DNA of 8,518 bases from Rhodospirillales bacterium (GTDB lineage: Bacteria; Pseudomonadota; Alphaproteobacteria; Acetobacterales; Acetobacteraceae), in the NCBI GenBank assembly GCA_018971905.1, contig JAGWZS010000071.1, positions 1 through 8,518 on the forward strand, given 5' to 3'. This document shows, one piece after another, positions 1-5,453 of this stretch. The notes under the pieces are model-generated. The model was given only the letters and a program-made list of their open reading frames with translations, did no database searches and had not been told where the DNA came from. Made by a program: the position numbers and the translations under genes. Position 1 is the stretch's first letter. The number at the start of each line of letters is the position of its first letter.

Positions 1-23
1 CTCTGGAAGGTTCGGTGGGCTGA
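1..23 (+). CDS. sufB: 3' end of sufB, Fe-S scaffold subunit (partial)
   Basis: Only the last six codons and the stop are present: reading from position 3 gives L-E-G-S-V-G followed by TGA at 21-23. A short acidic/glycine tail like this fits my memory of SufB C-termini, and sufB is the expected gene directly upstream of sufC. SufB would be the cluster-building scaffold of the SufBC2D complex in the cytoplasm. The TGA shares its A with the ATG of sufC, which points to translational coupling. The identification rests mainly on position and tail sequence, since no catalytic region is visible. Confidence 0.7.
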
Positions 24-766
24 TGCTCGAGATCAAGAATTTGCATGCGCGTATTGGCGATGCGGAAATCCTGAAAGGTGTGACCCTCACCATCCCCGAT
101 GGTGAAATCCACGCCATCATGGGCCCCAATGGCGCTGGCAAATCTACGCTGTCTTACGTTCTCTCTGGCCGTGATGGCTATGAGGTGACAGAAGGCGAAG
201 TGATTTTTAACGGCGAGAACATTCTGGAGATGGAGCCGGAAGACCGCGCCGCCGCCGGACTGTTTCTGGCGTTCCAGTATCCGGTGGAGCTGCCGGGTGT
301 AGGCAATGCCAATTTCCTGCGCACGTCAGTGAACGCCATCCGCCGTAAACGCGGGGAGGATGAGCTGGATGCTGTCGCCTTCCTGAAACTCGCCCGCGCC
401 GCCGTGAAGCAGCTTGCGATGAAGGAGGATTTCCTGAAGCGCAACGTGAACGTTGGGTTCTCCGGCGGTGAAAAGAAGCGCAACGAGATGCTGCAGATGG
501 CCATTCTGAAGCCGCATCTCGCCATTCTGGACGAAACGGATTCCGGCCTGGATATCGACGCGCTGAAGATTGTGGCGGAAGGCGTGAACACCTTGCGCGA
601 TAAGACATTCTCCGCCCTGGTCATCACCCATTACCAGCGCCTGCTGGACCATATTGTGCCGGACGTTGTGCATGTGCTGGCGGGCGGTAAGATCGTCCGT
701 TCCGGCCCAGCCTCTCTGGCGCTGGAGCTGGAAGCCAGCGGCTATGCCGGGCTGGAAGCCGCGTAA
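23..766 (+). CDS. sufC: SufC, ATPase subunit of the SufBC2D Fe-S scaffold
   Basis: SufC is the cytosolic ABC-type ATPase that drives conformational changes in SufB/SufD during Fe-S cluster assembly; it is not a membrane transporter. All ABC motifs are visible in the 247-aa product: Walker [10 protein letters not shown] (residues 34-42), Q-loop Gln85 in [10 protein letters not shown], signature FSGGEKKR (146-153), Walker B LAILDE with Asp170 and Glu171, the D-loop SGLD that follows (174-177), and switch His203. The GEKKRNE signature and the DETDSGLD stretch are typical of SufC rather than of transporters. Length matches the family (about 248 aa). The ATG at 23 overlaps the sufB stop by one base, and a GGAAGG at 5-10 is a rather distant ribosome binding site. 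It is followed by sufD after 2 nt. Nothing abnormal is seen. Confidence 0.97.
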   Translation: MLEIKNLHARIGDAEILKGVTLTIPDGEIHAIMGPNGAGKSTLSYVLSGRDGYEVTEGEVIFNGENILEMEPEDRAAAGLFLAFQYPVELPGVGNANFLRTSVNAIRRKRGEDELDAVAFLKLARAAVKQLAMKEDFLKRNVNVGFSGGEKKRNEMLQMAILKPHLAILDETDSGLDIDALKIVAEGVNTLRDKTFSALVITHYQRLLDHIVPDVVHVLAGGKIVRSGPASLALELEASGYAGLEAA

Positions 767-768
767 CC

Positions 769-1869
769 ATGGTCGCTCTGCCCACCCGCAAGCTGGAAGC
801 TTGGCGCTACACGGATTTGCGTCCGCTCTCGGCGATTACGTTTGGTGCGCCGCCTGCCGTTTCGGCCACGCCGGAATTACCGGACCTGCCGTTCCCTCGC
901 TTCGTGTTTTTGAACGGCACGTTGAACACCGCACTTTCAACCGGTTTTAAGCATGCCACACCCTTCGCACCGGTTGAAGGCAAAGGCAGGCAGCCTATGG
1001 CGCTGATCAATGCCGAACATGCCACCAGCGGCATCAATGTCGAAATCCCCGCCGGGCACGATGCCGGGGAATTATTGCTGGTTTCCGCGGCCAGTGGTGC
1101 TGCGCCATTTGTTTTCCATCCGCGCCACCGCGTGAAGCTGGGGCAGGGGGCGACATTCACGCTGATCGAACTGGACCAGGGCGAGGGCATTTACTGGCAG
1201 AACGCCGTGCTTGAGATTGAGGTGGCGGAAGGCGCGAAGTTCCAGCATTTCCGCTTGCAAGAAGAAAGTGTTGAAGCTTTCAACACCACCACCATTCATG
1301 CCGATATCGCGGGCAATGCCTCTTATGAGCATTTCACTCTGACACTTGGCTCCAAAATTTCCCGCACGGAGATCGAGGCCAATCTGCTGGGCCAGAATGC
1401 GCTCGCTCACCTGAATGCGGCACAGCTTTTGGGCGGCACCCAGCATGGTGACTTTACCACCATCATCCGCCACAAGGCGCCCAACTGCCCTTCGCGCCAG
1501 ACGGTGAAATCCGTCCTCGCGGGGCGTGCGCGCGGTGTGTTCCAAGGCAAGATCGAGGTGGACCAGATTGCCCAGAAGACCGACGGCTACCAGATGAGCC
1601 AGGCGCTTCTGCTCTCGCCGGATGCGGAGATGGACATCAAGCCCGAGCTGCAGATTTTCGCGGATGACGTGAAATGCTCGCATGGCGCCACCATTGGCGC
1701 GCTGGACGAGGAGCAGGTTTTTTATCTGCGCTCGCGCGGCATCCCCGAGGCGGATGCACGGCAAATCCTTATCCGCGCCTTCCTTGAGGAAGCTCTGGAG
1801 CCTGTCACGCACGACGCGTCCAAGGCACTGTTCGAGGAGGTTCTGGAAAGCTGGTGGAGCAAGCAATGA
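769..1869 (+). CDS. sufD: SufD, Fe-S scaffold subunit, short N-terminus
   Basis: SufD pairs with SufB in the SufBC2D complex and is needed for iron entry and scaffold activity. The 366-aa product has a beta-helix core rich in short hydrophobic strands. Its conserved C-terminal part holds ADDVKCSHGATIGALDEEQV (Lys302, Cys303, His305) followed by FYLRSRGI, the hallmark of the SufB/SufD family. His305 probably corresponds to the functional His360 of E. coli SufD (my alignment from memory). The protein starts directly at MVALPTRKLEAWRYTDL, which in E. coli SufD (423 aa) lies about 40 residues in. This start is forced: the frame has a TAA at 688-690 and no start codon between it and 769. GGAAG at 754-758 can serve as ribosome binding site. 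It lies 2 nt after sufC, and its TGA overlaps the sufS ATG. Confidence 0.95.
   Translation: MVALPTRKLEAWRYTDLRPLSAITFGAPPAVSATPELPDLPFPRFVFLNGTLNTALSTGFKHATPFAPVEGKGRQPMALINAEHATSGINVEIPAGHDAGELLLVSAASGAAPFVFHPRHRVKLGQGATFTLIELDQGEGIYWQNAVLEIEVAEGAKFQHFRLQEESVEAFNTTTIHADIAGNASYEHFTLTLGSKISRTEIEANLLGQNALAHLNAAQLLGGTQHGDFTTIIRHKAPNCPSRQTVKSVLAGRARGVFQGKIEVDQIAQKTDGYQMSQALLLSPDAEMDIKPELQIFADDVKCSHGATIGALDEEQVFYLRSRGIPEADARQILIRAFLEEALEPVTHDASKALFEEVLESWWSKQ
1856..1859 (+). promoter_or_regulatory. Ribosome binding site deciding the sufS start
   Basis: GGAG lies six bases before ATG 1866 and inside the end of sufD. It favours 1866 over the in-frame GTG at 1854, which would overlap the site itself. 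Confidence 0.6.
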
Positions 1870-3104
1870 GCACCACGCTGCTACCTTTGGACGTTCATGC
1901 CGTCCGCCAGGATTTCCCGATCTTGTCGCAGAAGGTACATGGCAAGCCCTTCGTGTTTCTGGACTCCGGCGCCTCCGCGCAGAAGCCGAAACAGGTGATC
2001 GAGGCCATGCGCTTCGTGATGGAAGAGCAATATGCCAACGTCCATCGTGGCCTTCACTACATGTCCGAAAAAGCTTCGGACGCGTATGAGAATGTGCGCG
2101 ACAAGGTGGCAGAGCTGCTGAACGCTGGCTCGCGTGAGGAAATCGTCTTTACCCGCAACGCCACGGAGAGCATCAACCTCGTTGCTTACACGTGGGGCCG
2201 CACCGCGCTGAAGCCGGGCGATGCCGTGGCGGTTTCAGAGATGGAACACCACGCCAATCTCGTCCCCTGGCAAATGCTTCGGGATGCTCACGGCACCGAG
2301 CTGCGAATCATCAAGATTACAGATTCCGGTGAACTGGACTGGAATTCTCTTGAGCAGGTCTTCGCGGACGGCAAGGTGAAGCTGCTGGCGCTCACCCATA
2401 TGTCCAACGTGCTGGGCACCTACACGCCGGTTGAGCGCCTGGCCAAATTCGCGCATGAGCATGGTGCGAAAATTCTGCTGGATGGGTCCCAGGCCATCGT
2501 CCACCGCGCCGTGGATGTGCGGGCGATCGACGCTGATTTCTACGTTTTCTCCGGCCACAAGCTCTATGGCCCCACTGGCATTGGCGTACTCTATGCCAAA
2601 GCAGAAATCCTGGATGCGATGCCGCCTTTCATGGGTGGCGGGGACATGATCGCTTCCGTCTCCTACCAGAAATCCACCTGGGCCAAGCCGCCCCATCGTT
2701 TTGAGGCAGGTACGCCTGCCATCATCGAAACCATAGGCCTCGGGGCGGCAATTGATTACGTCCGTGGAATCGGGTTCAAAAATATTGCGGCGCATGAGCA
2801 GCATCTCACCGAGCATGCGCTTTCCACACTCAGCCAAATCGAGGGGCTGCGCATTTTGGGTTCGGCACAGGATCGTGGCGGCGTGATCTCCTTCGTGATG
2901 AAGGATGCCCACGCGCATGACATCGCGACACTGCTGGACCGCCAGGGGATCGCCGTGCGCGCCGGGCACCATTGCGCCGAACCGCTGATGGGCCGGCTTG
3001 GTGTGACCAGCACCGCGCGTGCCACCTTCGGCCTTTACACCCTGCCGGAGGAAATCGACGCGCTGGCCACAGGGCTTGAAAGGGTGCGGAAGATTTTCGC
3101 ATGA
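1866..3104 (+). CDS. sufS: SufS, PLP-dependent group II cysteine desulfurase
   Basis: SufS converts L-cysteine to alanine and holds the sulfur as a persulfide for transfer to the SUF scaffold. The 412-aa product has the fold-type I aminotransferase layout. PLP Lys232 sits in SGHKLYGPTGIG, the PLP-stacking His129 in MEHHANLVPWQ, and the catalytic Cys370 in RAGHHCAEPLM. Each is offset by six residues from E. coli SufS (Lys226, His123, Cys364), consistent with a collinear intact enzyme. FEAGTP and the late RATFGLYTL stretch also match. I chose ATG at 1866, which overlaps the sufD stop as ATGA and has GGAG at 1856-1859 as ribosome binding site. An in-frame GTG at 1854 would run through that site and add four residues. 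No SufE is in the window; SufU lies directly downstream and is the likely sulfur acceptor. Confidence 0.96.
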   Translation: MSTTLLPLDVHAVRQDFPILSQKVHGKPFVFLDSGASAQKPKQVIEAMRFVMEEQYANVHRGLHYMSEKASDAYENVRDKVAELLNAGSREEIVFTRNATESINLVAYTWGRTALKPGDAVAVSEMEHHANLVPWQMLRDAHGTELRIIKITDSGELDWNSLEQVFADGKVKLLALTHMSNVLGTYTPVERLAKFAHEHGAKILLDGSQAIVHRAVDVRAIDADFYVFSGHKLYGPTGIGVLYAKAEILDAMPPFMGGGDMIASVSYQKSTWAKPPHRFEAGTPAIIETIGLGAAIDYVRGIGFKNIAAHEQHLTEHALSTLSQIEGLRILGSAQDRGGVISFVMKDAHAHDIATLLDRQGIAVRAGHHCAEPLMGRLGVTSTARATFGLYTLPEEIDALATGLERVRKIFA

Positions 3105-3526
3105 GCGAGGCGCTTTACCAATCCATCGTGCTTGAGAGCAGCCGCAACCCGCGCCATGCGGGCCGCCCGGATGTGTTTAATGCTGAGGGGCAGAGCGAAA
3201 ACCGCATGTGCGGCGATAAGGTCAGCGTTTTTCTCAACGGCGCGGATCTGCGTCATGAGGCGCAGGGCTGCGCCATCCTTGCCGCCAGCGCGGAGCTGAT
3301 GTGCGAGGCGGCCACCGGCAAAACCGCCGGTGAGATCGCCATATTGAGTGATAAGTTTGAACATCTTGTAACCACCGGGCAGGAAACCCCGGAACTGGGA
3401 GAATTGAATGCGCTTGCAAGCATTGCGCAATATCCTTCCCGCCTTCGGTGCGCGACGCTCCCTTGGGACGCCCTCCGAGACGCCATTGCCAGAGCCGGAA
3501 GCGCAGGAGGCCCCGCAAATGGTTGA
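3101..3526 (+). CDS. sufU: SufU, zinc-type sulfur acceptor / IscU-like protein
   Basis: This 141-aa protein belongs to the IscU/SufU superfamily. It carries the three conserved cysteines and the aspartate in family spacing: Cys37 and Asp39 in RMCGDKV, Cys57 in GCAILAAS, and Cys117 in SRLRCATLPW. In Bacillus SufU these residues bind Zn and accept persulfide sulfur from SufS. The stretch between Cys57 and Cys117 is long, as in SufU, and the HSCPA-like chaperone contact (LPPVK) of IscU is absent. This supports a SufU role as SufS partner rather than an ISC scaffold. The start ATG overlaps the sufS TGA by four bases (ATGA), so it is probably coupled to sufS. Its 3' end overlaps sufT by eight bases. 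The residue before the CGD motif is Met rather than the small or polar residues I expect, probably harmless. Function as Zn sulfurtransferase is inferred from the family. Confidence 0.9.
   Translation: MSEALYQSIVLESSRNPRHAGRPDVFNAEGQSENRMCGDKVSVFLNGADLRHEAQGCAILAASAELMCEAATGKTAGEIAILSDKFEHLVTTGQETPELGELNALASIAQYPSRLRCATLPWDALRDAIARAGSAGGPANG
3313..3332 (+). repeat. Perfect 7-bp GC-rich inverted repeat inside sufU
   Basis: CACCGGC (3313-3319) and GCCGGTG (3326-3332) are exact reverse complements around a six-base loop AAAACC. There is no T-run on either side, so it is not an intrinsic terminator. It codes for ordinary sufU residues. It could form a hairpin in the mRNA, but stems of this size arise by chance in GC-rich genes. 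Confidence 0.4.
3505..3510 (+). promoter_or_regulatory. Strong Shine-Dalgarno for sufT, inside sufU
   Basis: AGGAGG lies eight bases before ATG 3519. It is the best ribosome binding site in the window and fixes the sufT start there, although the frame stays open upstream to at least 3408 within sufU. Confidence 0.8.
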
Positions 3527-3899
3527 AGATGTGAAAGCCGAAACTGGCCAGATGCAGCCGGTGACCAGCTGGACACCCGATGGCGAAACCAAGCCCCGCG
3601 TTTCCGAGGAAGCAGTGATCGGCGCCATCTGCACGGTTTATGACCCGGAAATTCCGGTGAATATCTACGAGCTTGGCCTGATCTACGCGATTGAGATTGC
3701 GGATAGCGGTAATGTGAAGGTCGAGATGACGCTCACAGCTCCCGGATGCCCTTCCGCGCAGGAACTGCCGGAAATGGTTCGCAACGCCATCGCGCAGATT
3801 GATGGCGTGGGGGATATTGTTGTTGATACAGTCTGGGACCCGCCATGGGACCCGAGCCGCATGAGCGAGGAAGCTCGCCTTATGCTGAACATGTTTTGA
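3519..3899 (+). CDS. sufT: SufT, DUF59/MIP18-family Fe-S maturation factor
   Basis: SufT proteins assist maturation of some Fe-S proteins when demand is high; the exact biochemistry is unsettled. The 126-aa product has an N-terminal variable stretch (1-28) and then the MIP18/DUF59 domain. Visible in that domain are YDPEIPVNIYELGLIY (DPE at 42-44), the loop TLTAPGCPSA with the conserved Cys77, and the C-terminal DPPWDPSRMSEEAR typical of SufT-like proteins in SUF operons. I chose ATG 3519 because an AGGAGG lies eight bases upstream and the resulting overlap with sufU is only eight bases. The frame is open back to 3408, which would add 37 residues, but that stretch is rich in Pro/Glu/Ala with no family similarity I recognise. 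sufA follows after 9 nt. Confidence 0.9.
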   Translation: MVEDVKAETGQMQPVTSWTPDGETKPRVSEEAVIGAICTVYDPEIPVNIYELGLIYAIEIADSGNVKVEMTLTAPGCPSAQELPEMVRNAIAQIDGVGDIVVDTVWDPPWDPSRMSEEARLMLNMF

Positions 3900-3903
3900 G
3901 GTG
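3898..3903 (+). promoter_or_regulatory. Ribosome binding site of sufA
   Basis: GAGGTG begins inside the sufT stop codon and ends five bases before ATG 3909. This close packing suggests ribosomes finishing sufT feed sufA. Confidence 0.55.
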
Positions 3904-3908
3904 AAGAC

Positions 3909-4277
3909 ATGGACGTTACGCACACCGCCACACCCAGGAAGCGCGAACTCCCACCGTTGATGACATTGACGGACGCCGCCGCCGAGCGCCTGCGCAAGCT
4001 TTATGCGGGCGGCGAGCAAGGTAAGCTGCTGCGCATCTCTGTTGGCACCAAGGGTTGCTCTGGAATGTCTTACGAGATGGGCTGGGTGGAAGCGCCAAGC
4101 CCAACCGACGAGATCGTGAAATCTCAGGATCTCACCGTTCTGGTGGACCGCAAGGCCACGCTGTTCCTGATCGGCACGGTGATGGATTACCGGGAAGACA
4201 CGCTAACCCGCGGCTTCACCTTCGAGAACCCGAACGAAAAAGGTCGCTGCGGCTGCGGCGAGAGTTTTCACGTTTAA
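3909..4277 (+). CDS. sufA: SufA, A-type Fe-S carrier of the SUF operon
   Basis: A-type carriers accept Fe-S clusters from the SufBC2D scaffold and hand them to apoproteins. The 122-aa product has the HesB/IscA/SufA fold with its three cluster-binding cysteines: Cys50 in VGTKGCSGMSYEM, and Cys114 and Cys116 in the C-terminal GRCGCGESF. The first 17 residues (MDVTHTATPRKRELPPL) form a polar, proline-containing extension before the fold begins at MTLTDAAAERL, as in many SufA proteins. It closes the suf operon. Its TAA is 6 nt from the stop codon of xth on the opposite strand. Placement at the end of the suf cluster argues for SufA rather than IscA. The ErpA-like paralog at 5050-5391 shares the cysteine pattern but differs over most of its length. 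Confidence 0.93.
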   Translation: MDVTHTATPRKRELPPLMTLTDAAAERLRKLYAGGEQGKLLRISVGTKGCSGMSYEMGWVEAPSPTDEIVKSQDLTVLVDRKATLFLIGTVMDYREDTLTRGFTFENPNEKGRCGCGESFHV

Positions 4278-4293
4278 AAAGGCTTAGGTAAGC
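4276..4293 (-). terminator. Weak candidate intrinsic terminator of erpA-xth
   Basis: On the minus strand GCTTA CC TAAGC is a perfect inverted repeat (4293 to 4282), followed by C and then five Ts (4280-4276). It includes the xth stop codon. The realistic RNA form is only a four-base-pair stem with a four-base loop, so termination would be inefficient at best. On the plus strand the same repeat has no T-run after it, so it offers nothing clear for the suf operon. Confidence 0.25.
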
Positions 4294-5057
4294 ACAACGC
4301 TCACCGGCACATGGTCGCTCGGCTGCGCCTTGGCGCGTTCGTCCTTGTGGATAGTCACGGAGACCAGACGCTCCGCCAGCCTGGGTGAGAGCAGAGCGTG
4401 GTCGATGCGCAGGCCGATATTCCTGTCCCACGCGCCAGCCTGGTAATCCCAGAAGGTGTAAAGCGACTCTTTCGGATGCAACGCGCGCACAGCTTCTGTC
4501 AGCCCGGTATGGAGCAGCGCGTGAAACGCCGCGCGGGTTTCCGGGCGGATCAGCGCGTCATTTGCCGGTAAGGCGCGGGGCGCGAAATCAGCGTCGGTGG
4601 GGCATACGTTATAATCCCCAGCCAAGATGAAATCTTCATCCGCTTCCATCATCGCGGCCGCATGTTCGCGTAAGGCCGCCATCCAGCGCAGCTTGTACTG
4701 GTAGCCGGAATCCCCGCCGGAATTGCCGTTGGGCAGATAAAGCCCGCCAATCTTCATCCCCCGCGCCCTCACTTCCACGAAGCGCGCATGGGAATCCTCT
4801 TCATACATGCCGGGCAGGCGCCTGTGCGTTACTTCCACACCGCCCTTATGCAGAATGGCGACACCGTTATAGGCTTTCTGCCCCACAATCTCGGCCTCGT
4901 AGCCCAATGCAGAGAAGGCCATGGCGGGAAATTGATGCGCCTCGCATTTGATCTCCTGCAACAGCAGAAAATCCGGCTGCTCGCGCGTCAGAAAATCCAC
5001 CACATGCGCCTCGCGCGTGCGCACGGAGTTCACGTTCCAGGTGGTGATTTTAGTCAA
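4284..5057 (-). CDS. xth: Exodeoxyribonuclease III / AP endonuclease
   Basis: This enzyme cuts DNA at abasic sites and removes 3' blocking groups in base excision repair. The protein belongs to the exonuclease III (EEP) family. Numbering from the TTG at 5057 (257 aa), it shows ITTWNVNSVR (Asn8), LLLQEIKCE with metal-binding Glu35, YNGVAIL (63-69), GGLYLPNG with Tyr107, GDYNVCPTDAD with catalytic Asp148 and Asn150, RIDHALLSP, and the C-terminal SDHVPV with Asp248/His249. All catalytic positions are intact. The start is uncertain. TTG 5057 gives the usual family N-terminus and overlaps erpA by eight bases. An ATG at 5096 would add 13 residues encoded by the conserved end of erpA. Neither has a clear ribosome binding site. 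It follows erpA in one transcript and converges with sufA. Confidence 0.92.
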   Translation of the reverse strand: MTKITTWNVNSVRTREAHVVDFLTREQPDFLLLQEIKCEAHQFPAMAFSALGYEAEIVGQKAYNGVAILHKGGVEVTHRRLPGMYEEDSHARFVEVRARGMKIGGLYLPNGNSGGDSGYQYKLRWMAALREHAAAMMEADEDFILAGDYNVCPTDADFAPRALPANDALIRPETRAAFHALLHTGLTEAVRALHPKESLYTFWDYQAGAWDRNIGLRIDHALLSPRLAERLVSVTIHKDERAKAQPSDHVPVSVVLT

Positions 5058-5391
5058 CGGAGAAGGACGTGCCGCAGCCACAGGATGCGGTGGCATTCGG
5101 GTTTTTTACCAGAAAATGCGCGCCCATCAGTGAATCTTTGAAATCTAGCTCAGCTCCGCCCAGAAAATCCAGGCTCACCGGGTCCACAAACACAGTGGCG
5201 CCGTCCCGTTCCAGCACGATGTCGTCCTCGGCCTGCGCGTCCGTCAGGCCGAATTTATATTGCAGGCCAGAGCAGCCGCCGGCCAGCACTTCCACCCGCA
5301 GGGCCTTCGCGCTGGGTTCGCCGGCCAGAATTTCAGCCACCCGGGCGGCGGCGGCGGGGGTGAGGGCAAAAGGGGCAATCACGTCACTCAT
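5050..5391 (-). CDS. erpA: ErpA-type A-type Fe-S carrier
   Basis: This 113-aa protein is a second A-type carrier, inferred to insert Fe-S clusters into essential apoproteins. It carries the three ligand cysteines: Cys40 in VLAGGCSGLQYKF, and Cys104 and Cys106 in SCGCGTSFSVD. It also has VDPVSLDFLGG and FLVKNPNA, which resemble E. coli ErpA (VDPMSLQYL, FIVTNPNA) more than SufA or IscA. Length matches ErpA (114 aa). The ATG at 5391 has AAGGG only one base upstream, too close for a normal ribosome binding site, and a candidate promoter would place transcription start at or next to the ATG. It is the first gene of the erpA-xth unit and diverges from dgt. It could equally be labelled iscA-like, but no ISC operon is visible. 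Confidence 0.88.
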   Translation of the reverse strand: MSDVIAPFALTPAAAARVAEILAGEPSAKALRVEVLAGGCSGLQYKFGLTDAQAEDDIVLERDGATVFVDPVSLDFLGGAELDFKDSLMGAHFLVKNPNATASCGCGTSFSVD

Positions 5392-5427
5392 GCCCTTGTA
5401 TATAGCGTGCGGGGGGCTTGGTGGTAA
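5392..5427 (-). promoter_or_regulatory. Candidate sigma70-like promoter of erpA
   Basis: Reading the minus strand, TTACCA (5427-5422) and TATATA (5404-5399) are separated by 17 bases and each matches the -35/-10 consensus at four of six positions. The expected transcription start falls at 5391-5392, the first base of the erpA ATG or the base before it. The TATATA is its own reverse complement, so it might also serve dgt, but I see no good -35 in that direction. The stretch between erpA and dgt (5392-5453) holds nothing else I can name. Confidence 0.4.
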
Positions 5428-5453
5428 GGCCAGGGAAGGCTAAAGCCCTGTCC

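Noticed and set aside
1854..1865. GTG at 1854 as the sufS start
   Set aside because: It overlaps the GGAG that serves ATG 1866 and adds only four residues. The ATGA overlap at 1866 is the common operon pattern, also seen at sufS/sufU.
1072..1866. Minus-strand open frame of 264 codons opposite sufD
   Set aside because: It is an antisense shadow of sufD, with no ribosome binding site or family motifs that I can see.
2235..2972. Minus-strand open frame of 245 codons opposite sufS
   Set aside because: It is the complement of an intact cysteine desulfurase, with no support of its own.
3234..4019. Minus-strand open frame of 261 codons opposite sufU, sufT and sufA
   Set aside because: It spans three genes with full family motifs on the other strand, and its composition fits a GC-rich shadow frame.
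4815..4824. Ten-base perfect palindrome CAGGCGCCTG inside xth
   Set aside because: It is a single copy within conserved coding sequence with no partner site, which is expected by chance in GC-rich DNA.
5344..5360. Short GCG-type repeat near the start of erpA
   Set aside because: It encodes the alanine run in TPAAAARVAE, which is normal for this protein family, and shows no sign of being an expanded repeat.
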